This document shows, piece after piece, positions 1-5,944 of a stretch of DNA of 7,150 nt. The DNA comes from Nitrosomonadales bacterium (GTDB taxonomy: Bacteria; Pseudomonadota; Gammaproteobacteria; Burkholderiales; SG8-41), in NCBI GenBank assembly GCA_009885185.1, contig VFLF01000505.1, forward strand, positions 1 to 7,150. The letters run 5' to 3'. The stretch's first letter is position 1; each line of letters begins with the position of its first letter. A program made the position numbers and the translations under genes. The notes under the pieces are model-generated. The model was not told the DNA's origin and ran no database searches. It saw only the letters and a program-made list of their open reading frames with translations.

Positions 1-431
1 AAACATTCCGGCGCCTTGATGTCCTCGAGATTGATGCCGCCGAAGGTGGGCTCCAGCGCGGCGATGATCTCCACCAGCTTCAACGGATCGCGCTCGTTGA
101 TTTCAATGTCGAACACATCGATGCCGGCGAACTTCTTGAACAACACCGCTTTGCCTTCCATCACCGGCTTGGCCGCCAGCGGGCCTATTGCCCCCAGTCC
201 CAACACCGCCGTGCCGTTGGTGATCACCGCCACCAGATTGCCGCGCGAAGTCAGATTACGCGCTTCCGCCGGATCCGCGACGATAGCCTCGCACGCCGCC
301 GCCACGCCGGGCGTATAGGCCAGGGCGAGATCGCGCTGGTTAATCAGCCCCTTGGTCGGCGCGATGGAAATCTTGCCGGGCGTGGGGTAGCGGTGGTAAT
401 CGAGCGCGGCTTTGCGCAGTGAATCTTCCAT
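1..431 (-). CDS. maeB: NADP-type malic enzyme (MaeB-like), N-terminal part, cut by window edge
   Basis: This is the first 143 codons of a malic enzyme, which decarboxylates malate oxidatively to pyruvate and CO2 in the cytoplasm. The ATG at 431-429 opens [20 protein letters not shown], a typical start for bacterial MaeB proteins. Visible family landmarks are [11 protein letters not shown] with the catalytic Tyr39, the [10 protein letters not shown] block at about residues 71-80, [18 protein letters not shown] with the catalytic Lys94, and NLEDIKAPE at about 134-142, where Glu136 and Asp137 are the expected divalent-metal ligands. The NAD(P)-binding domain, and the C-terminal phosphotransacetylase-like domain found in long MaeB proteins, would lie beyond the window. 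NADP preference is therefore inferred from similarity to MaeB. The gene follows the HdrB-like gene on the same strand after 91 bp and has its own -10 box, so it is probably a separate transcription unit. Confidence 0.93.
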   Translation of the reverse strand, partial: MEDSLRKAALDYHRYPTPGKISIAPTKGLINQRDLALAYTPGVAAACEAIVADPAEARNLTSRGNLVAVITNGTAVLGLGAIGPLAAKPVMEGKAVLFKKFAGIDVFDIEINERDPLKLVEIIAALEPTFGGINLEDIKAPEC

Positions 432-445
432 GAAGGGCAGGCCTC

Positions 446-468
446 AGTTGCGTAACTAAGTTGCGTAA
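446..468 (-). repeat. Pair of 10-bp direct repeats in the malic enzyme leader
   Basis: Read on the minus strand, TTACGCAACT occurs twice, at 468-459 and 455-446, separated by TAG (period 13 bp). The copies lie between the TATAAT box at 488-483 and the malic enzyme ATG at 431. If the -10 box is used, they fall in the first part of the 5' untranslated leader or just downstream of the transcription start. Such placement suits an operator or an RNA-level site, but no binding protein can be named. Confidence 0.55.
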
Positions 469-482
469 ATTCGTGAGCGTGA

Positions 483-488
483 ATTATA
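483..488 (-). promoter_or_regulatory. Perfect -10 box (TATAAT) upstream of malic enzyme
   Basis: The minus strand carries TATAAT at 488-483, a consensus sigma-70 -10 box, 51 nt upstream of the malic enzyme ATG. It sits in a short AT-rich patch inside GC-rich DNA. No good -35 hexamer lies 16-18 bp further upstream (that stretch is G-rich), and the TG of an extended -10 is missing. Activator dependence is therefore possible. Confidence 0.5.
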
Positions 489-522
489 GCGCAGCGCCCA
501 CACCGCCCACCCGGAAGCGACG

Positions 523-1386
523 TTACTTCGAGGGTGGCCGCAGCAGTTCGGGCAATATCGATTCGCGGAACAGTTTTTCGCCCATGGCGGCAATGCGTTC
601 TTCGCCAACCTTTGCGATGACGGCTTCTTCGGAGCCCGCGAGCTTCCATTCCTTGTAGTCGTCTTGGGACTTTAGTCCCATGGCCTCCGTAAGCAGATTG
701 ACGTAGTTCACCACCTTGAACGGCTCGCTGCCTTCCAGCGCGCACAGCAAACGCTGGCAGGAATGGAACACCGTCGCCACGGTATCAGCGCCCGTAACGG
801 CGGCGGCATCGCACACCGCGCGCGTCGCGTCTTTCAGCGACGCCGGCACGCGCGCCAGCGCGGAGCACATATGCCCCGGCGAGGACACCTCGGTACTAAC
901 CAACTCCACGCCGGGAATGATACGCAGCAAATCCTCGACCAGCGGATTCACATCGATTTCGTGAAAACCAAAGTGCTTATGCAGCATCACTTTGCGCTTA
1001 TTACCGTTTGATGTGCGATGCGTGAGTTTGGCGGCGAGCACGTCGCGGCGTGCATGCAGGATTTGCGCAAAACTCGACAACTCAAATTGCGCGTCAGTGT
1101 ATTCGCCCATGAACGCGTTCATGTGGCGATAACACGACGGGCACCACGACACCACTTGTCCGGTGCCGTGGGCGTTAAATTTCTCGACGGTGCGCTTGCC
1201 CATGCCTTCGGCGGCGCGCAAGTTGGCGTCTTTCGCCGTACCGCAGCAATAGCCCGCACCGCCCGCGGGCGTGACCTCGATGCCGACGGCCTCCAGCAGC
1301 GCAATCGCACTGTGAATGATGTCGCCATGGCGCACCACGTTGCAACCGTACCAGAAAGTGACCTTGTTTGTAGTCAACGCTGCCAC
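523..1386 (-). CDS. HdrB-like iron-sulfur protein with CCG (cysteine-rich) domains
   Basis: This 287-residue protein resembles the heterodisulfide reductase B-type (CCG-domain) family, which handles electrons or thiol/disulfide chemistry through an unusual iron-sulfur cluster. The first CCG motif is complete: Cys15, Cys47-Cys48-Gly49 and Cys82-Pro-Ser-Cys85 (C-x31-CC-x33-CxxC). The second, expected around 135-215, is degenerate. Its first Cys position appears to be Phe139 (LHKHFGFHE), the CC pair is reduced to HMC with Cys174, and the last pair is FHSC with Cys210. Only one non-cubane cluster is likely. The GTG start at 1386 has a good GAGGAA site 8 nt upstream and overlaps the HdrC-like gene by 13 bp, so the two are probably translationally coupled. 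A TTG at 1377-1375 would give a tighter overlap but is less well placed. LutA/GlcF-type redox proteins are related alternatives. The true electron partner is not visible. Confidence 0.85.
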   Translation of the reverse strand: MAALTTNKVTFWYGCNVVRHGDIIHSAIALLEAVGIEVTPAGGAGYCCGTAKDANLRAAEGMGKRTVEKFNAHGTGQVVSWCPSCYRHMNAFMGEYTDAQFELSSFAQILHARRDVLAAKLTHRTSNGNKRKVMLHKHFGFHEIDVNPLVEDLLRIIPGVELVSTEVSSPGHMCSALARVPASLKDATRAVCDAAAVTGADTVATVFHSCQRLLCALEGSEPFKVVNYVNLLTEAMGLKSQDDYKEWKLAGSEEAVIAKVGEERIAAMGEKLFRESILPELLRPPSK

Positions 1387-1808
1387 CGCTTGATTTCCTC
1401 GGCGCTCATCTGCGTTTCAGAAAACGCATTGATCTTGCGAAAAAAATCTTTTTCTTCGCGTGATTTCATCACAGCCGACGCAGCAGGCAAACCCAGCGAC
1501 CCCATCGCGCTCATTTGCGCCACGCGTACCATTTTCATGGCGTTAATGCCTTCGGGGCAGGCGTCGATGCAGCGCGAGGATTGCGTGCAGACTTTGAGCC
1601 ACGTAACGCTTTCAGTGTTGCCCGGCGTTTGTTTCAGCCAGTCGATGACGCCCGACACCACGGTTTTAGGGTCAGCGCCAATCAGCCCGTCGCTGTAGTG
1701 GGTCATCGGGCAGGCTTCAAAACATTTGCCGCAACGCGTGCAACGCGCCAGCGTGTCGTCGATAAAGGTATCGAGATGCTCGCGCAGCGTTGCGGCTTTT
1801 TGAGTCAT
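1374..1808 (-). CDS. HdrC-like ferredoxin-type iron-sulfur protein
   Basis: This small cytoplasmic protein of 144 residues has two ferredoxin-like cluster motifs, as in heterodisulfide reductase subunit C and the N-terminal part of GlcF/GlpC. The first is complete: Cys23-x2-Cys26-x2-Cys29-x3-Cys33-Pro. The second reads Cys74-x2-Ser77-x2-Cys80-x3-Cys84-Pro, so the second ligand is serine. This may bind a [3Fe-4S] cluster, as the equivalent motif of succinate dehydrogenase SdhB does, or a serine-ligated [4Fe-4S]. A C-terminal tail of about 55 residues is charged and helical in character. The protein should pass electrons to or from the overlapping HdrB-like protein. The ATG start at 1808 lies 34 bp after the aldolase stop. 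No clear ribosome binding site precedes it, only an AT-rich stretch. Confidence 0.85.
   Translation of the reverse strand: MTQKAATLREHLDTFIDDTLARCTRCGKCFEACPMTHYSDGLIGADPKTVVSGVIDWLKQTPGNTESVTWLKVCTQSSRCIDACPEGINAMKMVRVAQMSAMGSLGLPAASAVMKSREEKDFFRKINAFSETQMSAEEIKRWQR
1395..1400 (-). promoter_or_regulatory. Ribosome binding site deciding the GTG start of the HdrB-like gene
   Basis: GAGGAA (minus strand) lies 8 nt before the GTG at 1386, inside the last codons of the HdrC-like gene. This favours GTG over the overlapping TTG at 1377 and implies translational coupling. Confidence 0.6.
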
Positions 1809-1842
1809 AAAATATTCAATAAAAATAGATACTTATAAACCT

Positions 1843-2700
1843 CTATCGTCCCGACAACTTCAGCGCCTTATCCAGCACCGCATTCGAGCGCGCCGGCCGC
1901 GGCATCAGCCACTTGAAGCCCTGCGCCACCACTTCCTCCACGTTGTCGGCTTCGACGTGCGGGTGCCCACACGCCACATTGGCCGCCTTGCAAATCGCCA
2001 GAATTTCGGCAATCGCGCCCGCCACCACCGGGTGTTTGTATTGACGCGGAAAGCCGAGGTTCTGCGACAGATCGCCCTCGCCGATAATCACCGCGCCGAT
2101 GCCCGGCACTTCTTTCAGTATCTTGGGCAGATTCTTCATGCCCACCACGTCTTCACACATGATGGCGACGAGAATCTCACCCTTGGGGTCGAGCGGCCAC
2201 ACGTCGGCGCGATCATAGTAGTCCTGCTGCGAAATGCCCCAGAAGCGCGCGGCATTGGCGGGCGCGTCGCCGCGCTGGCCCGCCGGCTGGTAGCGCGGTG
2301 CGCCTTCAGGGCGCGCGTAGCGGCACGACGCCACCGCATTGCGCGCTTCTTCGACGGTGCTGATGTGCGGCCACACGATGCCGAATACGCCCTGATCGAG
2401 CACCTGCTTGGCGATCCACTGATTCATCTCTGCGCCATTGGGCGGTATGCGCACCATCGGCGTCACCGCCGGCGCGAGCGTGCCCGAAGTCAGAATTTGC
2501 TGGCGATTGAGCATGTATTGCAGGCAGTCACGCAGCGCCTTTATGTCGTAGGCGCCGTGCTCCATTTCGAACACCACGCCGTCGTATTTTTCGGTAGCGA
2601 CCGCTTGCGCACTGGCGGTGTCGCCGGGTTGAAAACACACAAAGGCGTTTTTGCCGGATTCGAGTGCCTTGATGATGCCGTTCAGTCTTGGGATGCTCAC
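1843..2700 (-). CDS. HpcH/HpaI aldolase/citrate lyase family protein
   Basis: This 285-residue protein is a class II (metal-dependent) aldolase of the HpcH/HpaI family, which cleaves 2-keto-4-hydroxy acids to pyruvate (or a related oxo acid) and an aldehyde, or acts on related hydroxy acids. Family landmarks are FEMEHGAYD with the base His48, MVRIPPN with Arg84 (pyruvate carboxylate), MCEDVVG with the metal ligand Glu183, and GEGDLSQNLG with the metal ligand Asp210. These correspond to His45, Arg70, Glu149 and Asp175 of E. coli HpaI. It is about 20 residues longer than HpaI, mostly through extra residues before Arg84 and around residues 130-175, so the substrate probably differs. The GTG start at 2700 has AGGAG 9 nt upstream. 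The 17-bp gap after the Bug gene suggests one transcript, and a neighbouring uptake protein suggests a carboxylate substrate. Confidence 0.9.
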   Translation of the reverse strand: MSIPRLNGIIKALESGKNAFVCFQPGDTASAQAVATEKYDGVVFEMEHGAYDIKALRDCLQYMLNRQQILTSGTLAPAVTPMVRIPPNGAEMNQWIAKQVLDQGVFGIVWPHISTVEEARNAVASCRYARPEGAPRYQPAGQRGDAPANAARFWGISQQDYYDRADVWPLDPKGEILVAIMCEDVVGMKNLPKILKEVPGIGAVIIGEGDLSQNLGFPRQYKHPVVAGAIAEILAICKAANVACGHPHVEADNVEEVVAQGFKWLMPRPARSNAVLDKALKLSGR

Positions 2701-2709
2701 TTGCTGTTT

Positions 2710-2714
2710 CTCCT
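2710..2714 (-). promoter_or_regulatory. Ribosome binding site of the aldolase gene
   Basis: AGGAG (minus strand) lies 9 nt before the GTG at 2700, within the 17-bp gap after the upstream stop codon. It supports this non-ATG start. Confidence 0.6.
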
Positions 2715-2717
2715 GTT

Positions 2718-3704
2718 TTAGTCGGCCAGTATTTTCGCTTCGTGCGCGACCCTGGTGTACTTCACTACCTCGGATGCAAAAAACTTTGCTGTTACTTCCA
2801 CGCTGGTACCTACGATATCCGCGCCGAGCGACGCCATGCGCTCCTTGATATCGGGCAGTTGCAGCGCTTTCAGCATTTCCTGATTCAGCCGCACGACGAT
2901 ATCACGCGGTACTTTGGCCGGCGCCACCGCGCCGTACCAGGTGGAGATCACATAACCGGGAACGGTCTCGCCGACAGTTGGCACATCCGGCAGCACCGCC
3001 GCGCGCTTTTCAGTGGTGACGGCAATCGCGCGCACGCGCCCCGAGCGGATGTGCGGAATGATCGGCGGCATGGTGGAAAAACTCGTCATCAACTGCCCCG
3101 CCGCCAGATCAATCGCCAGCGGACCGCCTCCTTTGTACGGCACCATCAGCAAGTTGGTTTTGGTCATGGTCTTGAACATCTCGCCGGCAAAATGCTCCGG
3201 GCTGGCCACACCGGAAGTGCCGTAGGTCATGTCGCCCGGCTTGGCGCGCGCCAGCGACAGCAACTCTTTCACCGTGCGCGCCGGCAGCGCCGGGTTCGCC
3301 GCGAGCACGTTTGGCACATCCGACACCACGGTGATCGGCGCAAAATCGCGTTCAATGTCGTAGCCGAGATTCTTGTATACCGGCTTGCTCATGATATGCG
3401 CCACCGACATAAAGAGCAGTGTGTAGCCATCGCCCGGCGCTTCAGAGGCGAGCTTGGCCGCGAGGTTGGCATTGGCGCCGGGGCGGTTTTCGATGATGAA
3501 CTGCTGCTTCAGGGATTCGGCGAGCTTCGCACCCACCGCGCGCGCCATGATGTCGGTGCCGCCGCCGGGCGCGAAGCCGACGAGGATGCGCACGGGTTTG
3601 CTGGGGTAACTCTGTGAGCTTGCCGAAGGAGCCTGCGCAACCGCAGCCACGGGAAACATCACGGTGGCCGCAAGGAACATCGGTAACAGGCGGGATTTTT
3701 TCAT
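2718..3704 (-). CDS. Bug-family tripartite tricarboxylate transporter substrate-binding protein
   Basis: This 328-residue periplasmic binding protein belongs to the Bug/TctC family, which captures carboxylates and similar small ligands, either for a TctAB permease or as a stand-alone sensor. Residues 1-25 form a Sec signal peptide: MKKSR, a hydrophobic stretch, then AVAQA with cleavage near 23-25. The mature part opens with the family signature YPSKPVRILVGFAPGGGTDIMAR, followed by IIENRPGANANLAA, the ligand-binding loops of this fold. Later blocks such as VPYKGGGPLAIDLAAGQL and the C-terminal GADIVGTS region also match family layout, and the length is normal. No tctA or tctB lies nearby, which is common for Bug proteins in Burkholderiales. 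It is the first gene of a probable operon with the aldolase and the HdrCB pair. The ATG at 3704 has no strong ribosome binding site. Confidence 0.95.
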   Translation of the reverse strand: MKKSRLLPMFLAATVMFPVAAVAQAPSASSQSYPSKPVRILVGFAPGGGTDIMARAVGAKLAESLKQQFIIENRPGANANLAAKLASEAPGDGYTLLFMSVAHIMSKPVYKNLGYDIERDFAPITVVSDVPNVLAANPALPARTVKELLSLARAKPGDMTYGTSGVASPEHFAGEMFKTMTKTNLLMVPYKGGGPLAIDLAAGQLMTSFSTMPPIIPHIRSGRVRAIAVTTEKRAAVLPDVPTVGETVPGYVISTWYGAVAPAKVPRDIVVRLNQEMLKALQLPDIKERMASLGADIVGTSVEVTAKFFASEVVKYTRVAHEAKILAD

Positions 3705-3803
3705 GGCGCAATCGTAGCACGTGTCCGCGATCCAGCATGATTACCAGCGTCACCGCGCGCGACTTGTGTTATTTTTACGCCTCCTTTTTGAAAGACTGTC
3801 ACC
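3705..3803. promoter_or_regulatory. Divergent intergenic region between the Bug gene and proline iminopeptidase
   Basis: These 99 bp separate two divergently read genes and must hold both promoters. A T-rich run around 3770-3776 could serve as a -10 region for the plus-strand gene, but no convincing -35/-10 pair was found for either direction. A CACGTG palindrome sits at 3718-3723. No regulator gene of the LysR or GntR type lies in the window. Confidence 0.45.
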
Positions 3804-4799
3804 GTGGCCGATCACGCCCCCGCCCTGCGCACCGAGTTGTATCCCGACATCGAACCGCTCGAAGCCGGCATGCTGGCGCTCGACGGCCTGCATCACATGT
3901 ATTGGGAGGTTTCCGGCAACCCCAACGGCAAGCCGGTGGTGTTTTTGCACGGCGGTCCCGGCGCGGGGGCATCGCCGGCACACCGGCGGTTTTTTGATCC
4001 GAAGCACTACCGTATCGTGATTTTCGATCAGCGCGGCGCGGGACGTTCAACACCGCTGGGCGAACTGCGTGACAACACCACGCCGCACCTGATTGCCGAC
4101 ATGGAAACGCTGCGTAAGCACCTGAACATCGAACGCTGGCTGGTGTTCGGCGGCTCGTGGGGCAGCACGCTGGCGCTGGCGTATGCGGAGGCGCACCCGG
4201 ATCGTTGCAGCGGGTTGATACTGCGTGGCATTTTTCTGTGCCGCAAAAGCGAGATCGACTGGTTCCTCTACGATCTGAAAAATATTTTCCCCGAAGCCTG
4301 GCATGCGTTCGCGGGTTACATCCCGGAAAGCGAGCGCGGCGACCTGCTTAAAGCGTATTACAAACGCTTGATTGATCCCGACCCGGCGATCCACATGCCC
4401 GCCGCGCGCGCATGGGGCCGTTACGAAGGCTCGTGCTCGACGCTGATGCCCAGCCCGGAAACCGTGGCCTATTTTGGCGGCGACGTGGTGGCGCTGGGTC
4501 TGGCGCGCATCGAGGCGCATTACTTCACGCACGATATTTTTCTGCCAATCAACTCGCTGCTGGATCGTGTGAATCGCATACGCAACACCGCCAACGGCGG
4601 TCGTGGCATCCCTGCGGTTATCGTGCAGGGCCGCTATGACTCTGTGTGCCCGATCATCAGTGCCGACGACCTGCATCGCGCGTGGCCCGAAGCCGAATAC
4701 CACATCGTGCCCGACGCCGGCCACGCCGCGTGGGAGCCCGGCATCTGCAAACAACTCGTCGCAGCCTGCGAACGTTTCAAATTCAAACAAGGAGCGTAA
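3804..4799 (+). CDS. pip: Proline iminopeptidase (S33 family alpha/beta hydrolase)
   Basis: This 331-residue cytoplasmic enzyme removes N-terminal proline from peptides. The alpha/beta-hydrolase landmarks are all present: the oxyanion loop HGGPG at 49-53, DQRGAGRS at 75-82, the nucleophile elbow GGSWGS with Ser118, GRYD with Asp279, and DAGH with His307. The cap region also carries Glu208 (RYEGSCSTL) and Glu237 (ARIEAHYF), matching the two glutamates that hold the substrate amino group in Serratia prolyl aminopeptidase (Glu204 and Glu232). This makes the call specific rather than a generic hydrolase. The N-terminus LYPDIEPLEAGMLALDG matches the family, supporting the GTG start. An in-frame stop at 3789-3791 rules out a longer protein. 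The ribosome binding site is weak. The stop codon is 1 bp from the next gene. Confidence 0.93.
   Translation: MADHAPALRTELYPDIEPLEAGMLALDGLHHMYWEVSGNPNGKPVVFLHGGPGAGASPAHRRFFDPKHYRIVIFDQRGAGRSTPLGELRDNTTPHLIADMETLRKHLNIERWLVFGGSWGSTLALAYAEAHPDRCSGLILRGIFLCRKSEIDWFLYDLKNIFPEAWHAFAGYIPESERGDLLKAYYKRLIDPDPAIHMPAARAWGRYEGSCSTLMPSPETVAYFGGDVVALGLARIEAHYFTHDIFLPINSLLDRVNRIRNTANGGRGIPAVIVQGRYDSVCPIISADDLHRAWPEAEYHIVPDAGHAAWEPGICKQLVAACERFKFKQGA
4791..4794 (+). promoter_or_regulatory. Ribosome binding site deciding the TTG start of the FAH-family gene
   Basis: GGAG lies 6 nt before the TTG at 4801 and is embedded in the last codons of the iminopeptidase gene. This fixes the start well downstream of the longest open frame, which runs back to 4603, and implies coupling of the two genes. 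Confidence 0.65.
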
Positions 4800-4800
4800 A

Positions 4801-5712
4801 TTGAAACTCGTTACTTTTTCTGAAACCGCGAAGAAGCCCACAAAAACCGGAGTCATTGGCTCCGACGGTGGCGTGATCGACATCGCGCGCGCCGCCAAGG
4901 CGGCGCGCGTGGCGCTGCCGTTTGACGCGGGTTGCATGATTTCGCTGGTGGCGTCCGGCAAAACCGGCCTCGCCGCAATCAGCAAAGCCGTTGCCAAAGT
5001 GAAGGCGAGTCACTTCAAACTGGCGAAGGTCAAACTGCATGCGCCGATTCCGCGCCCGCGCAAAAACGTGTTCTGCGTCGGCTGGAATTATCTCGATCAC
5101 TTTAACGAAGGCGTCAAAGCCCGTCCGCACGTGCAGGAAATGCCCGCGCACCCGGCGTTTTTCAGCAAGCAGCCGCTCACCGTCAATGCGCCTTACGGCA
5201 ACGTGCCCGCGCACGGCAAGGTGACTGAAAAGCTCGATTGGGAAGTCGAACTCGCCCTGATTATCGGCAAGGGCGGCACGAATATCAGCGAAGCCAACGC
5301 GATGAAACACGTGTTCGGCTACACCATCGCCAACGACGTGTCTGCGCGCGAAGTGCAGCGTCACCACGGCCAGCAATGGTTTCGCGGCAAAAGCCTCGAC
5401 GGCCATCTGCCGATGGGGCCGTGGATCGTCACCGCCGGTGACGTACGCGATCCGAACAACCTCAAGCTGCAATGCCGCGTGAACGGTGTGGTGAAACAGG
5501 ATTCCAACACGCAGCACCTTTACTTCAAGCTGCCGCGCATCATTGCCGAGCTGTCGGCGGGCATCACGCTCGAAGCCGGCGACATCATCTTGACCGGCAC
5601 GCCGTCCGGCGTGGGCCACGCGCGCACGCCGCCGGAGTTCATGCGCCCGGGCGATGTGATGGAGACCGAGGTCGAAGAGATTGGGATGTTGCGTAACAAG
5701 ATCGTGGCCTAG
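4801..5712 (+). CDS. Fumarylacetoacetate hydrolase (FAH) family protein
   Basis: This 303-residue protein has the FAH fold. The family includes hydrolases, decarboxylases and isomerases of 2-oxo or 1,3-diketo acids, as at the end of aromatic meta- and homogentisate-type pathways. An N-terminal domain (about 1-80) is followed by the core. There the sequence shows VGWNYLDHFNEG (93-104), LDWEVELALIIGKG with metal ligands Glu148 and Glu150, GYTIANDVSAREVQ with metal ligand Asp179, KSLDGHLPMGPW (197-208) and LTGTPSGVG (264-272). Length and order match bacterial two-domain members such as 2-hydroxyhepta-2,4-diene-1,7-dioate isomerase and acylpyruvase-like proteins. The exact substrate cannot be assigned. 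TTG at 4801 is chosen because the protein then starts MKLVTFSE, typical of the family, and is preceded by GGAG. It is coupled to the iminopeptidase gene. Confidence 0.92.
   Translation: MKLVTFSETAKKPTKTGVIGSDGGVIDIARAAKAARVALPFDAGCMISLVASGKTGLAAISKAVAKVKASHFKLAKVKLHAPIPRPRKNVFCVGWNYLDHFNEGVKARPHVQEMPAHPAFFSKQPLTVNAPYGNVPAHGKVTEKLDWEVELALIIGKGGTNISEANAMKHVFGYTIANDVSAREVQRHHGQQWFRGKSLDGHLPMGPWIVTAGDVRDPNNLKLQCRVNGVVKQDSNTQHLYFKLPRIIAELSAGITLEAGDIILTGTPSGVGHARTPPEFMRPGDVMETEVEEIGMLRNKIVA
4886..4909 (+). repeat. 24-bp GC-only palindrome inside the start of the FAH-family gene
   Basis: An 11-bp arm (4886-4896) made only of G and C is followed by AA and then by its perfect reverse complement (4899-4909). 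It lies about 85 nt after the TTG start and encodes an Ala/Arg/Lys-rich stretch at residues 29-36. In mRNA it would form a very stable hairpin. Confidence 0.6.
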
Positions 5713-5747
5713 CGCAACGGTTGGCATCTGCTCACGGCTCACTCTTC

Positions 5748-5859
5748 CCGTCATACCGGCGAAAGCCGGTATCCAGTGCGTAACCCGCGCCGCAGGCGCT
5801 GAATTCAGAGGCTACTCCTGTTTGCACGACCTGGATTCCGGCTTTCGCCGGAATGACGG
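5748..5859. repeat. Paired inverted REP-like repeat element
   Basis: Two 29-nt units face each other: 5748-5776 (plus orientation) and 5831-5859 (reverse orientation), separated by 54 bp. Each unit is a hairpin with an 8-bp stem and a four-base loop: GAAA in the first unit at 5761-5764, and TTTC (GAAA on the other strand) in the second at 5843-5846. The units differ at only two positions, and these form one base pair of the stem (A5755-T5770 versus T5837-A5852). Elements of this type, reading GTCAT...CCGGCGAAAGCCGG...ATCCAG, are dispersed in many proteobacterial intergenic regions. Translated, they give the VIPAKAGIQ and SGFRRNDG strings that often extend spurious open frames. The element lies between the FAH-family gene and the TPR gene promoter, where it may act as a transcript-end or mRNA-stability structure. 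Confidence 0.88.
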
Positions 5860-5880
5860 TGGTAGTGATGCCGCTTTCGA

Positions 5881-5910
5881 TGGACACCACGTTTTCCCCG
5901 GCGCTATACT
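5881..5910 (+). promoter_or_regulatory. Sigma-70-type promoter of the TPR gene
   Basis: TGGACA (5881-5886) and TATACT (5905-5910) each match the consensus at five of six positions, with an 18-bp spacer. Transcription would start near 5917, about 28 nt before the GTG at 5945. This separates the TPR gene from the FAH-family gene and argues against any start codon further upstream. Confidence 0.65.
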
Positions 5911-5944
5911 GTCAGCAGAGTCAAACAGGGGTTTCACAACCACA

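Noticed and set aside
2688..3617. Plus-strand open frames opposite the Bug and aldolase genes (also 1957-2721)
   Set aside because: They are Arg/His-rich shadow translations without domains. The minus-strand genes have signal peptide, active-site and ribosome-binding evidence.
4603..4800. N-terminal extension of the FAH-family protein to an upstream ATG at 4603
   Set aside because: It would overlap the 3' end of the iminopeptidase gene by about 200 bp, and the extension has no family similarity. TTG at 4801 with GGAG upstream fits the family N-terminus.
4047..4997. Long minus-strand open frame (316 residues) opposite the iminopeptidase gene
   Set aside because: It is the antisense shadow of a strongly supported enzyme gene with all catalytic residues. 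The translated product is His/Arg/Ala-rich with no recognisable domain.
4783..5754. Minus-strand open frame (323 residues) opposite the FAH-family gene
   Set aside because: It mirrors a clear FAH-family coding frame and has no recognisable motif. Long antisense frames are expected in GC-rich DNA.
5681..5944. Extension of the TPR protein back to 5681
   Set aside because: The extra frame runs through the REP-like element (giving VIPAKAGIQ and SGFRRNDG strings), overlaps the FAH-family gene and lies upstream of the promoter at 5881-5910.
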